Positions 22,698 to 34,935 are shown, numbered from the stretch's first letter. The stretch: 64,000 bases of DNA from Apostichopus japonicus (GCF_037975245.1 NC_092571.1:10551917-10615916); one strand, 5' to 3'. Made by a program: numbers and translations. The notes: a model not told the origin generated them from the letters alone.

Positions 22698-24425
22698 TCT
22701 ACCGCGAATGACACTACAGACCCCTACAGGCTACTAACATTTGTTAAAAACATTACTAATAGCGAGTAGTTAGAGTCGGCCTTATTTTATACAGTTCTAT
22801 GAAAGTTTGTCGCCTAGACACTCTCATAGAATTATTACACACATTCCACTTTTCTTCATTAACATTAGCAAGCAACCATCCGGTGGGATAAATTTTCCAA
22901 AATAACAGCCACATACACACAAATGTACTTGAATATGTGTTCTTAATTTAATAACAAAAGAGCAAAAATCCATAAACTCAACCGACAAAATCCTCATGCT
23001 TACAATTTGTAGGCTAAAGGTTAATCAAGTACTCATGGTACTTTCCTTTTTGCAAAACCACATACATCATATCCTTTCCCACAATGCATGTGTATATACA
23101 AAGCTTAAGTGCTCTCCCATATGCAATTGCGTGACCAGATTCCAAAATATACGGTGCTCGTTTTATTTCTAAAGGTTTTATAATTTTTCGCATAGTATAT
23201 TTCTAGAGAATCGCAGAGTATGTGTGAAGTACTTCATTTATCTCTTTGGATCCATTTTCCTTGTTCTTTAAAGGAGTAAAATAGTCTTGTAGTCGCAAAA
23301 AACAAGGTTGGGTTTCATGAGATCACGTGACCATGTGAAAGTTTGCTACAGCAAATCGTCCTATAATAATTTATATCGATGTATAATTTCAACGAAGAAT
23401 TCTTAATGATTTAGGTAAATAATAATCATAACAATTCAATCGAGTTTCCATCTGTCGTTTATACATCAAATGAGTCATATCATTTACATCAAATCCCATT
23501 CCATTCATTTGTATGTACGAGTGTTCCTAACTTGCAACGTGATGTCTTATATATTAATATCATAACTTAACATTTCATACTTTTTCTCAGCAAATCCAAT
23601 ATTCACCGATAGTTTTATATATTTAAGAAAAAAAATTCATACAATTAAATACAATTTTCATACAATTTCATGACTGCAGTTTCCGAATCCAACGTGACAT
23701 TCATCTAACATAATTTCATGTTATATCATTTCAATAGTGCATTTTGAACATTATATTTATAATATTTGACTCATGACGATTGCATTACTTCAACAAGTTC
23801 CCTAAGAAGAGATAAAAACGATAGTAAAATCAGACATCAAACGAATTGGGCTGAATGTAAACAGCAGTAGTAGCTGTTTTCATGAATGTTATTGTTTGTG
23901 ATTAATTACTGTAATTTAATAATCTTCTGTGTTCGTCCTCTGTTTTTCAATGGAAACATTAAGACCTGCATTATAGTGAATGTAGTAGCCATGAGTCATA
24001 TCACATGAGTTATACTCGTTCTTCTAAAATGAAAAAGACTCTTCAGTTTAACGTCACTGACTCGAATCAAGTCCGGATAGCTACTGGTGTAACGTAACTT
24101 ATAGTGACTTTATTATGGGCGTAGATGTGCAGGGCTGACGAGAGGAGGGGGTGGGGTGGGGTCGTAGGGTCAAATACAGCCGCGATACCCGGGGTTGCAG
24201 GGGGAAACAATACAACAATACTTTAACTGTTCGGTTTTACAAACTTTATTGTGTCGGACTGAAAAGTTGGTCGAGTTGTCAAGTTACGCAGATCTCGACA
24301 ATTTGATAATTTTCGTCAAGATACAACTTTAGGGTAAATCGATACCTCAATGAAAATATACAAATTTTCAGATAACCAGTCAACGCAAAATAACGTTTTA
24401 TACCTGTTCTAATGTAGCATTTGCT
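22698..24425. other. No gene seen
   Basis: About 1.7 kb of AT-rich DNA with scattered CATTTCAT/ATTTCATAC phrases near 23500-23730. No ORF of note. Confidence 0.5.
24145..24172 (+). other. G-run tract, possible G-quadruplex
   Basis: Four G-runs of three to five bases (GAGGAGGGGGTGGGGTGGGG type) lie within 28 bases. Just upstream is GGGCGTAGATG, which may be the remnant of a hAT-type terminus, although no partner end was found. Confidence 0.5.
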
Positions 24426-24430
24426 TGTAT

Positions 24431-24546
24431 TACATACGGTTGACTTCATGGGCTTATATTACATACGGTTGACTTCATGGGCTTATATTACATACGGTAG
24501 ACTTCATGTGCCTATATTACATACGGTAGACCTCATGCATGGGAAG
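24431..24546 (+). repeat. 29-bp tandem repeat, four copies
   Basis: TACATACGGTTGACTTCATG occurs at 24431, 24460 and, with one substitution (GTAGAC), at 24489 and 24518, spaced exactly 29 bases. A small, young tandem array. Confidence 0.9.
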
Positions 24547-26310
24547 CAGAATGCAGTAGCCTACAGTACATAAATATCAATATACAATCAAGTAATGTTA
24601 TATGAGTAAACCTAATTCTTGGGTTCTACTACTCGTTGCCAACGTCTGGAATGTTACTAGTGACTCAATTATACAATAATGGAGCTATAATTCGTCTCTG
24701 TACAATTATCAGCTATACTTATAAAAGTTTATTTGTTCCTTTAAAATATTGCTCTTTGAGGACGTGTGTCGTTATGGTATGTGGTCTTCTGCGATATAAC
24801 ATAAAGCTATTTTTTCATTATGATTTATTATGCACCTCTTAGCATACACTCCTTGACATTAAGACTAGTCTGTATTACCTTGATTATCCAATACAAATCC
24901 AAACCAAAGGGGGCAAATCTGAAATCGTTAAATGAGATGGAGCATGCCTTTAATCCCTATATGGTTTGTTGAAATATATCAACAGGAATCCTAAACCCCA
25001 AAATGACGTTTACACTTCTGAGGTTGTTGATTACAAATGACAAAAGTCAAAACAAACTGTCAAACGACGTCATCAGAAATTGCACTCTTCTCTTGCGGGT
25101 TGTTTTTACCATAATATTTCATTTTCTTTCTGATATTAAAATACAAAAAAAGTTCAGTCAAATTATTGGGCTGGTTTTCTCGATTTGTAACTCGATAGCT
25201 AAGAGCGAGGGTTACGAGATCCTAAGTTTCCAAACTCAAATTGATAGTCAGCTCAGGGCGCGGAGAATGTGTTATGAGTTCACCCCTATAAGAGTTCATT
25301 AGCGGCACGTGTGTGACGTACGTACTGCGGAAGAATGGTGAATGAACTTTATTGTCGACTGTATTGTTTAGTGTAATTACAAGATCGGCTAATGAGGTTT
25401 CTCCGACACAGCATATATCGAGGGTGTCAAAGGTTCTAGATGTCAGAGATATATATATTTTTATTTTTTTATTTTCGTTAAGCTAGATTATTATTATTGT
25501 CTCAGAATTGATTAGTTAATAGTGGAATTGACTTTTCTTGAATGATCGTGCATTTAGATTAATGCGATAAGATGGTAATGACACACGTTCTTTCAGAGTA
25601 ATCGGTTACGTGCATAAGTGCATGGTTACAGAAGTGAGTTTCCAAGTAACCGGTTGGTTAACTTATACTGTAAATTATAACCGACTAAAATTCTTAGAAA
25701 AATAAAGAATTCTTAAATCATATTTGAGAAGCGAAAAGACATCGAAATCCTAAATTTAATTATCCATTTTTCCTGTTGCAATGGGCGTAACGTGTCTTTC
25801 ATTAAGACAGGTAAAAGGCGGAGCCTTAGAAATATTTTCTAAAAATATAAGAATAGCTTTTTGTAATGTCACATAAGACCACATATCATAACGATACACG
25901 TACTCAGAAAGCAGAATATTTTGAAGGAAGACATATACTTTCATAATAAGTAGATAATAATTTCACAGAGATGAAATTCAGCGCCATAGTAAACAAATAA
26001 ATTATAAGTATACATTGCCAAGGAATTTTAGTATTTACTTTACGAGTTTATTTACAAATTGACGTAAAAGGCTGTCTTTAGATATTTTGCAGCATGCCAA
26101 CACATCAGAGTCTTACAGGGGTTTTAATGAACTCGATTGAAGTGAGGTTCTCTATTGACTATAACTAACCATGTGGCCAGCTGTGTCCCATGTGGACTAT
26201 ATTTTTCATTATATTTAAGCGGTTTTCGTATATCTTATGTATATGTTTATTTTGAATATATGATATATGCTAGTTACACTTTGAATTACGTTTACTGCTC
26301 TCTCTTGATC
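24547..26310. other. No gene supported
   Basis: Includes a 99-codon open frame at 25003-25302. It is hydrophobic in its middle but lacks a signal peptide or any known domain, and it has no splice context I trust. The rest is AT-rich with no recognisable element. Confidence 0.45.
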
Positions 26311-26318
26311 ACATCACT

Positions 26319-26697
26319 CAAGGGCGTAGGAACCGGGGGGGGCTGGGGGGGGGGGGGGGCGCCAGACCCCCAGTGAAAAATATGGAGGGGCGGAAGTATC
26401 ATTCCGCCCCCCCCCCACTTCGCAAGTCAGAAAACCCCTTTTTCATTTCCAAATGAGAAAAAAAAATCTCATTTGGAGCACCAAATTGCATCTAAGGCCA
26501 GGTGAAAATGCAAAATTATATACAAAATGGAATGGGTGGGTTGAAGTGTGCTATATTGCACCAAATTGCATCTGAGGCCACCTGGAAATGCAAAAAAATT
26601 CCAAAGGGGAGGGGGACACCCCCTCCCCTTAGACCCCTCCCCCAGGCCGGCCATCAGTCTTCAGCCCCCCACTCAAAAGAACCTTCCTACGCCACTG
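26319..26697. mobile_element. hAT-type MITE, family A copy 2
   Basis: Same family as 4504-4797: identical left terminus CAAGGGCGTAGGAACC, right terminus inverted CAGTGGCGTAGGAAGG, and the same internal order (GGGCGCCAG, GGGGCGGAAGTATCATTCC, C-run, AAATGAGAAAAAAA, GCACCAAATTGCATCT). It is flanked by a perfect 8-base target duplication ACATCACT (26311-26318 and 26698-26705). It is 85 bases longer than copy 1, largely because GCACCAAATTGCATCT and its downstream flank occur twice (about 26478 and 26558). Either the duplication arose here or copy 1 lost one unit. It has no transposase. Confidence 0.94.
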
Positions 26698-26736
26698 ACA
26701 TCACTAAACATGAAACCAACATCTACGCCTACGACC

Positions 26737-26822
26737 ACCTCCCCCGCCGCCCCACTACCCCACCTCCCACACCACCCCACCTCCCCACCTCCCCAACCTT
26801 CCTAACCTTCCCAACCTGCCCA
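26737..26822 (-). repeat. C-rich pyrimidine tract (G-rich on minus strand)
   Basis: Imperfect CCCCACCTC and CCCAACCTTC units run for about 85 bases just right of the MITE. On the minus strand this gives many G-runs, compatible with quadruplex formation. The Pro/Thr-rich frames through it are low-complexity shadows. Confidence 0.7.
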
Positions 26823-28769
26823 CAATGATGTGATTGACCATTAGTATTGTAGAAATAATCGCTATATAATATGCGACATAATAGTGTGTCTTCATGAATC
26901 ATTCGTTCCAATTTAAACCATTTTGCTCACATGATCAATTTTCATTCGAACTTACAAAGATTGTTATCTTCAAAGAGGCGAAAATACATTTCAAGATTTA
27001 TTCTTGTTTTTAATACATCGCAATCAAAAGAGCATAATTATTCAATGATAAGTACAACTATAAATCACAAAGTATACTTCTTGTTCCACTGTAATGTCAA
27101 CAATTCAGACCTTGTGTACCTACTATATACAGGTCATGTACAGTTCATTTTCGCTTACAGTTTACAATCTTTCATTTCAGCTATACATAATAAGACCCTC
27201 GTAAATAAGTGAGTCAAAAATAGTTCATTATAGTAATACGTGTCAATGAAATTCTTGTTTAGAGAAATTTCTATACATGGAAGGAAAGCGTTCTGAAAAG
27301 CAGATCTCACCATGATATACAAACAAGTAGGCTATCTAGTATAACTTATTTACTTGCAGAGCTATTCCACCCCCCCCCCCCTTGCCAATTGTTTTGCTCA
27401 TTTCCTATTTTCTTTCCCGAACATTTCTGTGTGGGAGGAGGCACTTAGCCCTCTTCCCCTCCAGCTACGCCACAGATACTCTTGATATGAAGTTACAACC
27501 TAACTCAAATGGCCCTTTAAAATGTGACCATGTAGCAGCCATCTTGGTTTGTATACGTTATTTCAAAACAGCAATATCTATAGTTCGGAAGTCAGATATG
27601 ATAATTACAAGTAAACAATTCAAATAACAGCTTCAGAAAAAGGTATTTTAGGTTTCCGTAAAATTTCAGGTTTCCATAAAGGGGAGAAATAATGGATAAG
27701 CTATAAGCACAAAATGATACCGGGCTGCTTAATATTCACATAATCTATTACAGAATCTTTAATTCAACCAAAATATATTTTTGTGATCACAACCATTTCC
27801 ATGCTGTTTTGGCGGGTTATGCACGTTCTAATCTACTTTAGAAGCATAGCTTGTCTACAAAATTTATGGAAATTACTATATCTCTCATTTCCAAAACTAT
27901 GAAGCTAATAATCCTGAGGCGATTTTTCGAAACTTTAGTAATGCAAGGTTCCTATATCTTAACATTTTTGAACCACAAAACTATTAAACCACATGCTTTG
28001 GCATTTTCAATTTAAGATAGTTTTAAATGTTAAGTTTGTCTCCCAGCCAGACGCTTTTAAATGATTAGGTCTGTTTCAGAAACCAACTTGAAACTAAATT
28101 AAATGATGTCTTCACTGCATCGACCTTTTCTTGAAGTGTAACACTGTCATGACTCGAATGCGGGATACTTCGTCTCGAAAAGCAAAAGCGAATATTTCTG
28201 TTTTTTATTTTTAAAATCATATAACTTTGTTACATAAAACTGATAAAGTTCGATACAACTGTGACATACCTGAATTCACTTATTGTAATATGAAGCAGGC
28301 AGATTTCAACCTGTATTAACATTACATAAGGTCACAGCACGGATTCGTTCTAAGTGAAAGTACAAACTGTACATGAAAATATTTGATATTGGCTCATTTT
28401 GCGGTCGGCCATTTTCACACCGTATATTTCCTTATAACAAATTACATCATCACTGTAGCAACGTATTGCATTTGTCTTCACCATGCAGAGAGGCTTTTTT
28501 TGGGCTCAAGCAGTTTAGTGCAATATTTATAAGTGGTAAAAATGGCCTACATTTGACCTACTCAAATACCATTTGTGTTGTGATTTGGTACTACTTCAGT
28601 TGTAAGAGATTTGAGGTGGATGAAGTTCAGTAAGAAGTCAAAGCGTTCCATTCGTATTTAACATAATGATTCCTCCGTGCATTGAAACTTGAACTCACTT
28701 CAAATGTGGATGGGACCAATTAATCGCATGCTTCTCGAGGAATAATAAACAGAGAAAATAAAAGAGCAA
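26823..28769. other. No gene supported
   Basis: AT-rich DNA with ORFs under 95 codons. A C-run lies near 27369-27380. Confidence 0.45.
27421..27475. mobile_element. hAT-type MITE 3' fragment
   Basis: CCAGCTACGCCACAG at 27461-27475 is the inverse of a CTGTGGCGTAGCTGG-like terminus, the same class as the other MITE ends. No left terminus or target duplication is visible, so it is a fragment or a chance match. Confidence 0.35.
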
Positions 28770-28819
28770 GGGTGGGTGGTGGGGGTGGGGGGTGGGGGTG
28801 GGGGTTGTGGGGGGGGGGG
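28770..28819 (+). other. Strong G-quadruplex candidate
   Basis: Fifty bases of + strand almost wholly made of G-runs (3 to 12 long) separated by single T or TT. It has far more than the four runs a quadruplex needs and is the densest such tract in the window apart from plain homopolymers. Confidence 0.75.
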
Positions 28820-29875
28820 TCGACTCACATCCGCACTGGCAGACACACTGTTACGAAACTTTCCCAGTGCACATAAATATACGACATGTATGAGCGATAC
28901 AACAGTCGCACATTCATCAACATTATTTCAAAAGTGTCATAATATAGCACCGGGTCATAGAAAATCAAACAAAGTATCGTTTTGTTGCCACCTGAAAAAA
29001 TATTTCTAATCCTATATTCATTTCATGCAGGTCTAACTTAAACCATAATCAGTGTCTGTAGGGTAAACTTGGAGAGTTAGATCAAGTACTTTTGAAAAGT
29101 AATAGTATTTTTAGCATTTTCATCAGTTACAATTTTGGGCCAAATATCCGATTTCCTTTAGTTACAGCAAATACAAATTATTCAATTTACTACTCATTCG
29201 CAGACATATTTTATTGCATAAGAATGAAAGCAATTAACATGGAAATTAGGTGGATCTATATAAAAAAATCTTCCTAGGAAAGGGCAAGACAGAAATCCAT
29301 TTATAAATGTAAACATTCAAATAGCTCTTCTGCATGTTATAGCTGTAAACTTGATTGTATTAAAACGCTGTTGTGAATTTGCTACATCATGAGGTGAACA
29401 TTGAATCCCGATACCATATTCTATCGCCAAATATCGTTTAGTACAACTTTTGCGACATCTTATGAATGTATATTTTGGCTCGGCCATTTGAATGGCATCG
29501 TCATGGCAGCTGAGCTAAACACGTCTAGCTTTTTTTCGTTTTCTTTTCCAGAAAGCGAAAATCAATTATCCAGAGAGGGGAATAATATTCTTAAAAATGA
29601 AAAAAACAACGATGAGAATAAGAAGGAAAAACTATTTTGACGTAGTGGTAAATGCAAGTTTAGCTTGACAGTTCAGCAGACATTCCGAAGTATCGTCTTT
29701 CGAGACGAAATTAAAACCAAATTATAAAAGGAAAATATTATTTTTCTTCGGATATTATTTCATGTCATATGTTTAACGTTTTCCAAAGTAAAGAGGGTTT
29801 GTCTGTCAAAGCTTTACTTTACCTTTTAAGTTTTTAGAGTCGCTAGGGAGGTTCCATTTCTAGAGCCAGGATATG
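28820..29875. other. No gene supported
   Basis: AT-rich. An open frame of 79 codons at 29401-29640 ends in Lys/Glu/Asn-rich text and has no family resemblance. Confidence 0.45.
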
Positions 29876-29999
29876 GATCTCTAGAGTAAGGCAAAATATG
29901 TAATCAAAACAGAACTTGCATTGTTCGATACAGGTGACAAAAGCCTAAAGTGGTTTCACGACCTATTTTACTGGTTTCGAACCTCTGGAAAGACAATGA

Positions 30000-30072
30000 A
30001 CGTCCATTGCCTAGTTGGGATAAGTTGTTCTCATGTAAAGCGGGATGCCCGGGTTCGGATCCCGGTGGAGGT
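30000..30072 (+). pseudogene. Decayed tRNA-like sequence (copy 1)
   Basis: It aligns with the better preserved tRNA-like sequence at 30400-30470. The T-arm is intact (CCGGG, loop TTCGGAT with one change, then CCCGG) and the acceptor ends still pair partly. The D-arm and anticodon stem are mutated (TTCTC against GCGGGA), so it should not fold as a working tRNA. Confidence 0.7.
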
Positions 30073-30119
30073 CTATATGTATATGTATATATGAACACAG
30101 ATATACACATACACATACA

Positions 30120-30194
30120 AATATATATATATATATATATATGTTGATACTAGCTGAGACTAGTGGAACACTATATATATATATATATATATAC
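30120..30194. repeat. Two short (TA)n tracts
   Basis: TA repeats at about 30120-30142 and 30171-30194 are separated by a short unique sequence containing TAGCTGAGACTAG. They lie between the two tRNA-like copies. Confidence 0.9.
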
Positions 30195-30399
30195 ATAAAG
30201 TCTGTTCAAAGTATCTCTTTCGAGATCCGGCTTTAGGAATCACAAATGATTTCGAGTTGGTTAGCATCATGTTTGATCTCTAGAGTAAGGCAAAATATGT
30301 CACCAAAAACAGAACTAGTATTGTTCGATACAGGTGACAAACGCCTACAGTGGAATTACGACCTTCCTTACCGGTTTCGAACCTCTGGATATACAATCA

Positions 30400-30471
30400 G
30401 CGTCCATAGCCTAGTGGTTAGGGTGTCCGCGTACAGAGCGGAAGGCCCGGGTTCGAATCCCGGTGGAGGCT
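30400..30471 (+). tRNA. tRNA-like cloverleaf, anticodon ACA, probably SINE head
   Basis: A near-complete cloverleaf can be drawn. The acceptor GCGTCCA pairs with TGGAGGC at 6 of 7 positions. The D-arm contains TAGCCTAGTGGTTAGG (box A). The anticodon stem TCCGC/GCGGA is perfect with a 7-base loop GTACAGA. The variable region has 4 bases, and the T-stem CCGGG/CCCGG is perfect with loop TTCGAAT (box B). U33 is present and the anticodon by position is ACA, which would read UGU (Cys). Animal tRNA-Cys normally has GCA and a different body, and a short body (GGAAGTTTTTTCACTG on) and a (TA)n tail follow. I therefore favour a SINE head or tRNA-derived repeat over a working gene. Confidence 0.6.
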
Positions 30472-30516
30472 GGAAGTTTTTTCACTGTTCTTGATTTTCC
30501 AACTCATTACGATTTT
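30472..30516 (+). mobile_element. Short body downstream of the tRNA-like head
   Basis: Forty-five bases of T-rich sequence link the tRNA-like cloverleaf to the (TA)n tract. The layout of head, short body and simple-repeat tail is that of a compact SINE. Copy 1 lacks this body, so the assignment is tentative. Confidence 0.4.
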
Positions 30517-30565
30517 CATATATATATATATATATATATATACAGATATATATACAGATATATAT

Positions 30566-30604
<39 letters not shown>

Positions 30605-30930
30605 TATATGAGATATATGAGATATATAGAGATATAGAGATATAGAGATATAGAGATATATGAGATATATGAGATATATGAGATATATGAGATATAGAGA
30701 TATAGAGATATAGAGATATATGAGATATAGAGATATATGAGATATAGAGATATATGAGATATAGAGATATAGAGATATAGAGATATAGAGATATAGAGAT
30801 ATAGAGATATAGAGATATAGAGATATAGAGATATAGAGATATAGAGATATAGAGATATAGAGATATAGAGATATAGAGATATAGAGATATAGAGATATAG
30901 AGATATAGAGATAAAGAGATATATATACAT
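30517..30930 (-). repeat. (TA)n grading into an (AGAGATAT)n microsatellite
   Basis: About 80 bases of TA repeat pass into units ATATGAGAT, then into some 20 near-perfect copies of the octamer AGAGATAT up to about 30915. The 176- and 140-codon minus-strand reading frames of Tyr/Ile/Ser/Leu are translations of this repeat and not genes. Confidence 0.96.
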
Positions 30931-33130
30931 ACGTACAAACATATACATTTATACTGTCAGCTAATCATGTTCATACTCTAATTAAAATGTAATATAATAC
31001 ACGGGTGTTGTTATTATCCCAAATCCCTCTCACAGATGAATTAAATGTTGCTGTATATGTGAGCGGGATGTTTATAAACATTGGCATTCATACATAACAT
31101 ATCATATAGCTCTTCACATGCATGAGCATAATAAAGATGTTATATCACCAGCTATACATGTTGATCTAAAGCGCATTGAACCAAATCATTAAACAAATCA
31201 TATTTCAGAAATGACAAAAACAAATGTACAAATAACTCTCTTCTTATAGCTGTATGTTGTAAGTTTAACGGTAATGTTTTCGCCTCGGTTAGTAGTTTAG
31301 TTTAGTTAATATTACAGGTATAGTCTAATCTCTGGCAAATTTAATGACCAGATTGTCCAATCAGGGATCCGTTATACTGGATAAGATATACAACGATTTC
31401 ACCAGGAATTGAAGCCTATCCTGCATAAATTAGAATCTTGTTAATGTTATACAATCTTTTCAAGTTGAGTCGTTAACGTTGTTTGCTTTTCTTCTTATCA
31501 TGATCGTTTCATTATGAGCAAAGACTGACATGACATAATACATTTGATTATTTGGGTGTTTTAACCACAATATAACGATTTAAGATTTATCTTAGAAGAA
31601 AGTGGAAATCTATTTCTGTCCATTTGTGCGAACGGAACCGTGTATTAACGTGTATACTAACCTATAACGCACATAATACTACGGCACGTCTCTTAAAATG
31701 TAATAGCTTAAAAATTGCTCATACTTTCCATTAGCTTCGAAAGGAATATCCTTAGTTTAAATATATAGCGTTTGGGATGGTATTAAAACAACTTCTATCG
31801 TGTCACCAATTTAATCACTAACGGCTGGTAACAGTTTCATCGTACTAATGAATTTTTGTGTCTCTAAATTCCTGTCACACCCACAGACAAGATTGGCATT
31901 GTTCGTCATAATGACGTCACACGTTTTAACGGGTATACACCTCGCTAAGATGGTAGGTACAACCTAATGACGACGTCAGCCGTCTGTGTTGCAAATACTG
32001 TTTACCATGGTTCATCATATGACGCAAGCTGTGTGTACGTAATGCCTACACTGTGTTCCGATAGCTCGTCGCAATGATGGAGAACGTACAAATTTGACAC
32101 AGTGCTTATGTACCATTTGATGTAGTAACGAGCCAGTTGGAATATTTCATGTCGTGTTAAATGGGGCTGTCCAGGGTTACAAAGCTATCAACCTAAAACG
32201 CTGTCATAGATACAGGTGCTAACGGGGCCGTAAACAGATATCTACGACTCTTGGTCCGACACCGTGTGTGCTATGTATTGTCTAAAGTGTAGTTACCGAA
32301 GCCGTAAAATTTAGCAGTCAAATGTCTAAAAATGGCTGATTGATTGTTAAACTATTTGTCAAGAAGTAATATTAAGGCTGCCTTCGCACAACAACCGTCG
32401 TCAGATAGGTTTAATTGAAAAATTCCAGAAAATGCTCAATCGTTTCCTTCAAAACCATCCATACTTCGGCTTAAAATCGTGCATGTAGTACTAATCACAC
32501 GTTCCTACTGATTGATATGCCAGCTGTTAATTTAATGCATGTTGGGATTAAGAAAGATGTCATGTTTTGTAAACAAAGAACTTCTTTTTTCTTTAGAAAC
32601 AGGTGGCAAGCGGTGGGAAGAGGAAGAGGCAGGTTTAATCTCGCATGTACGTCATATGTATCCCTCACCCCGCCCGTACACCCACGTTAATCAGTTATTA
32701 AATTCTTACGCGCTACAAAATTGGAAGTTATCCCGTGAACTAAATCAAGAATTACGCACGTCACAAATGGCAGAGTTTGATTACTGTTTTTTCTTAATAT
32801 ACATTTTTTTTTTATCAATCTTCTCTTAATTTTGAGATACAAGACTGCTATCTTGTGGAACAGTACAGTAACACCCAGTGATGTCATATCATATTTAATA
32901 ATTTGTGTGGGTGAATTAACGATATCACACACTACAATTTTCTAGGAACGTACTTTATATGGATGACATGTGTCTTCATGCTCTGGTCTGTATCGTGGAT
33001 CAAGCTAGTTATATATCCATTCGCCTCTTCATATTTGTGGTGTTACTACCATTGATAGTGAGATATTATACAATAAACAAATCCCTCCAGGAGAGATAAA
33101 ACTCGGAGAAAGAAGAAGGAGAGAGAGAGA
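30931..33130. other. No gene supported
   Basis: Two kilobases with a CRE palindrome TGACGTCA at 31912-31919 and a near match CGACGTCA at about 31971. The best open frame (32539-32829, 96 codons) shows no family resemblance and ends in low-complexity hydrophobic residues. Nothing else is recognisable. Confidence 0.45.
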
Positions 33131-33176
33131 GGGGTGGCGGGGGGGGGGGGTGGGAGGAGGGAAAGGGAAAAGAGAA
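33112..33176 (+). repeat. Purine/G-rich tract with possible G-quadruplex
   Basis: GAGA repeats pass into GGGGTGGCGGGGGG-type G-runs and then AAAGGGAAAAGAG. Overall it is a polypurine block of about 65 bases with at least four G-runs. Confidence 0.7.
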
Positions 33177-34873
33177 AAATATTCCACACTCTTTAGCTAC
33201 AAAAATATACACCTCTTCTTCGGGTGTTTCTTTTAACCAGTTGTGCCTGCTCGTATAGATTGAAGAATAGTTACATCCGGCAATATTGATTTGCAATCTA
33301 TAAAATAACTTGCGAAGGATATTTTTTTAAAGTTATATTTAATTATGTAGTCGTGTAGATGTTTATAACCCATATATCATTCACGTTTTGCGCAACAAGA
33401 TAGGAAACAAACAATAGCGCCCTCACTTAATTTGTTCCCACCTTTTGTAATCTTACACTCCAACTTTAAGTCGCAACATCTCTCACTTTTGATGGGACTT
33501 ACATTTAAAGACCACCCGCAGCTTATAATTGTTTTGATGATTCAAATGTTCTTCGTATGATTACAAGAGTTGTTATATCATGTGATGTATCTATGAGACC
33601 ACTTTGTATAGGTGATCAAAGGGTACATGCGAATTTTCAATTCAAATGAATTATGCTTCTCAATCATAATCCACTTTCCGCTCAGTTTACTCGAGTTACT
33701 AGTGTAACCAGTGCCTTATTGAGGGCGCCGCCACTTGGACCGCGGACCGCTCCTTCCCTTAATAATCGCCATCTGATCACATATGGGAATGTGATATTTC
33801 CAACTGTCTCTGCGCGATCTGAATACCTGAGATGTGTGCACGTGATATTCAATTATACTTGATTATTTGCGTAACACAATAGTGGTAATACAGCAGTTAT
33901 ACCTAACAACCTTATAATGTTTCAATTGTAAAGTGACCACGTTTGTGATATGTATGTCTCTATAACGTTATAGTGTGTTTCTAGTGGTAGATTATGCTGA
34001 AATGATACCCACATATGCATGGTCACGCCAACTTTTTTTTTATAGCAAATCCAGTCCTAAGTGCAGTTTGCAGTGAACTTTTTATAAGGTTTTTCTTCTA
34101 CAAAAACGTGATATTAGGTGTTAATTCACCTCAATAATGAATGGCCCTAATTATCTTTCCAATTGGTATATATGGGTATAGTTGGTAAGAGTAGGTATAG
34201 GCTTACATCTGCTATATTGAGACTGTGTTAGGTCTAGACTAGTATAACTGTCCTTAGTACACTGTAGTTCATTTATGCATTATATATGCAACAACCTAAC
34301 ACTACAGTTTCTTCTCAAATAAAACTATGTATCTATCCAGTTATACTTAAATCCTTTCACCACTTTATTATATCATTATACAATGGCACAAAGAACAAAA
34401 CATGTATTTCGCTCTCATAACTTATCTACAACAAGTCACGTGGTTTTCATATTTTGCACTCTATTTGCACCTAACAAATGTATGTTACTTTTGCTATTTA
34501 AATTTTTGTAAATTAACCTGTAAAATCTATCCATTTAAAGACCACCGGCAGGGTTACAACAATTTCTAATTAAATACCTAATTTTGGCGCAAACAATTAT
34601 TGTCCAAAGGAAATTGCTTTTCTTTGGTGTTTAAGGATCTTTTCAGCACAATTTCGAAATTTAAACACGTTTACCTAATTGGAATTTTAATGAGGTTGCT
34701 ATATTTTTCAGAATTTGTTCATTTTGGGATTGTGCAAGGTACTTCAGGAGATGTGTTCTAAAACGGACAGAATGATTAATCCAATGTTTGTAAGAGAAGA
34801 AAAGCCAAAACCAATGTTTTTGTCAATGCGGTGCTTTGTATTGAGTTTGTTACAATATGTGTATACTACATCC
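33177..34873. other. No gene seen
   Basis: AT-rich. The phrase ATTTAAAGACCACC occurs at 33503 and 34533, followed by CGCAG and GGCAG. It may mark an old dispersed repeat, but no boundaries could be drawn. Confidence 0.4.
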
Positions 34874-34935
34874 CAGTGGCGTGCGCAAAGAGGCGTGCGT
34901 GGGGGTGGATGTGGGGGAGGGGGAGGGCCTCCAAA
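34874..34935 (+). mobile_element. hAT-type MITE 5' fragment
   Basis: CAGTGGCGTGCGCAAAG followed by G-runs resembles the left end and subterminal G tract of the other hAT-type MITEs. No inverted CACTG partner follows within several hundred bases, so only an end fragment is claimed. The overlapping open frames on both strands are shadows. Confidence 0.4.

Larger units (their letters stand above)
29876..30274 (+). repeat. ~400-bp duplicated tRNA-containing unit, copy 1
   Basis: The phrase GATCTCTAGAGTAAGG starts at 29876 and again at 30275, 399 bases apart. The next ~195 bases are similar in both, down to GGGTTCG and CCCGGTGGAGG, and each copy then runs toward a (TA)n tract. The arrangement is best read as a tandem duplication of a segment that already carried the tRNA-like element. 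Confidence 0.8.

Noticed and set aside
30400-30471. A functional tRNA-Cys gene
   Set aside because: Anticodon ACA is not the usual animal Cys anticodon. The body does not resemble tRNA-Cys, and a SINE-like body and (TA)n tail follow, so it is listed as tRNA-like only.
30418-30948. Longest open frames (176 and 140 codons, minus strand) rich in Tyr, Ile, Ser and Leu
   Set aside because: They are translations of the TA and AGAGATAT microsatellite.
33503-34551. Repeated phrase ATTTAAAGACCACC as ends of a ~1-kb transposon
   Set aside because: The two copies are in direct, not inverted, orientation, with no flanking duplication or matching longer flanks.
34874-34935. Intact MITE starting at CAGTGGCGTGCG
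   Set aside because: No inverted right end or target duplication was found, so only a fragment is claimed.
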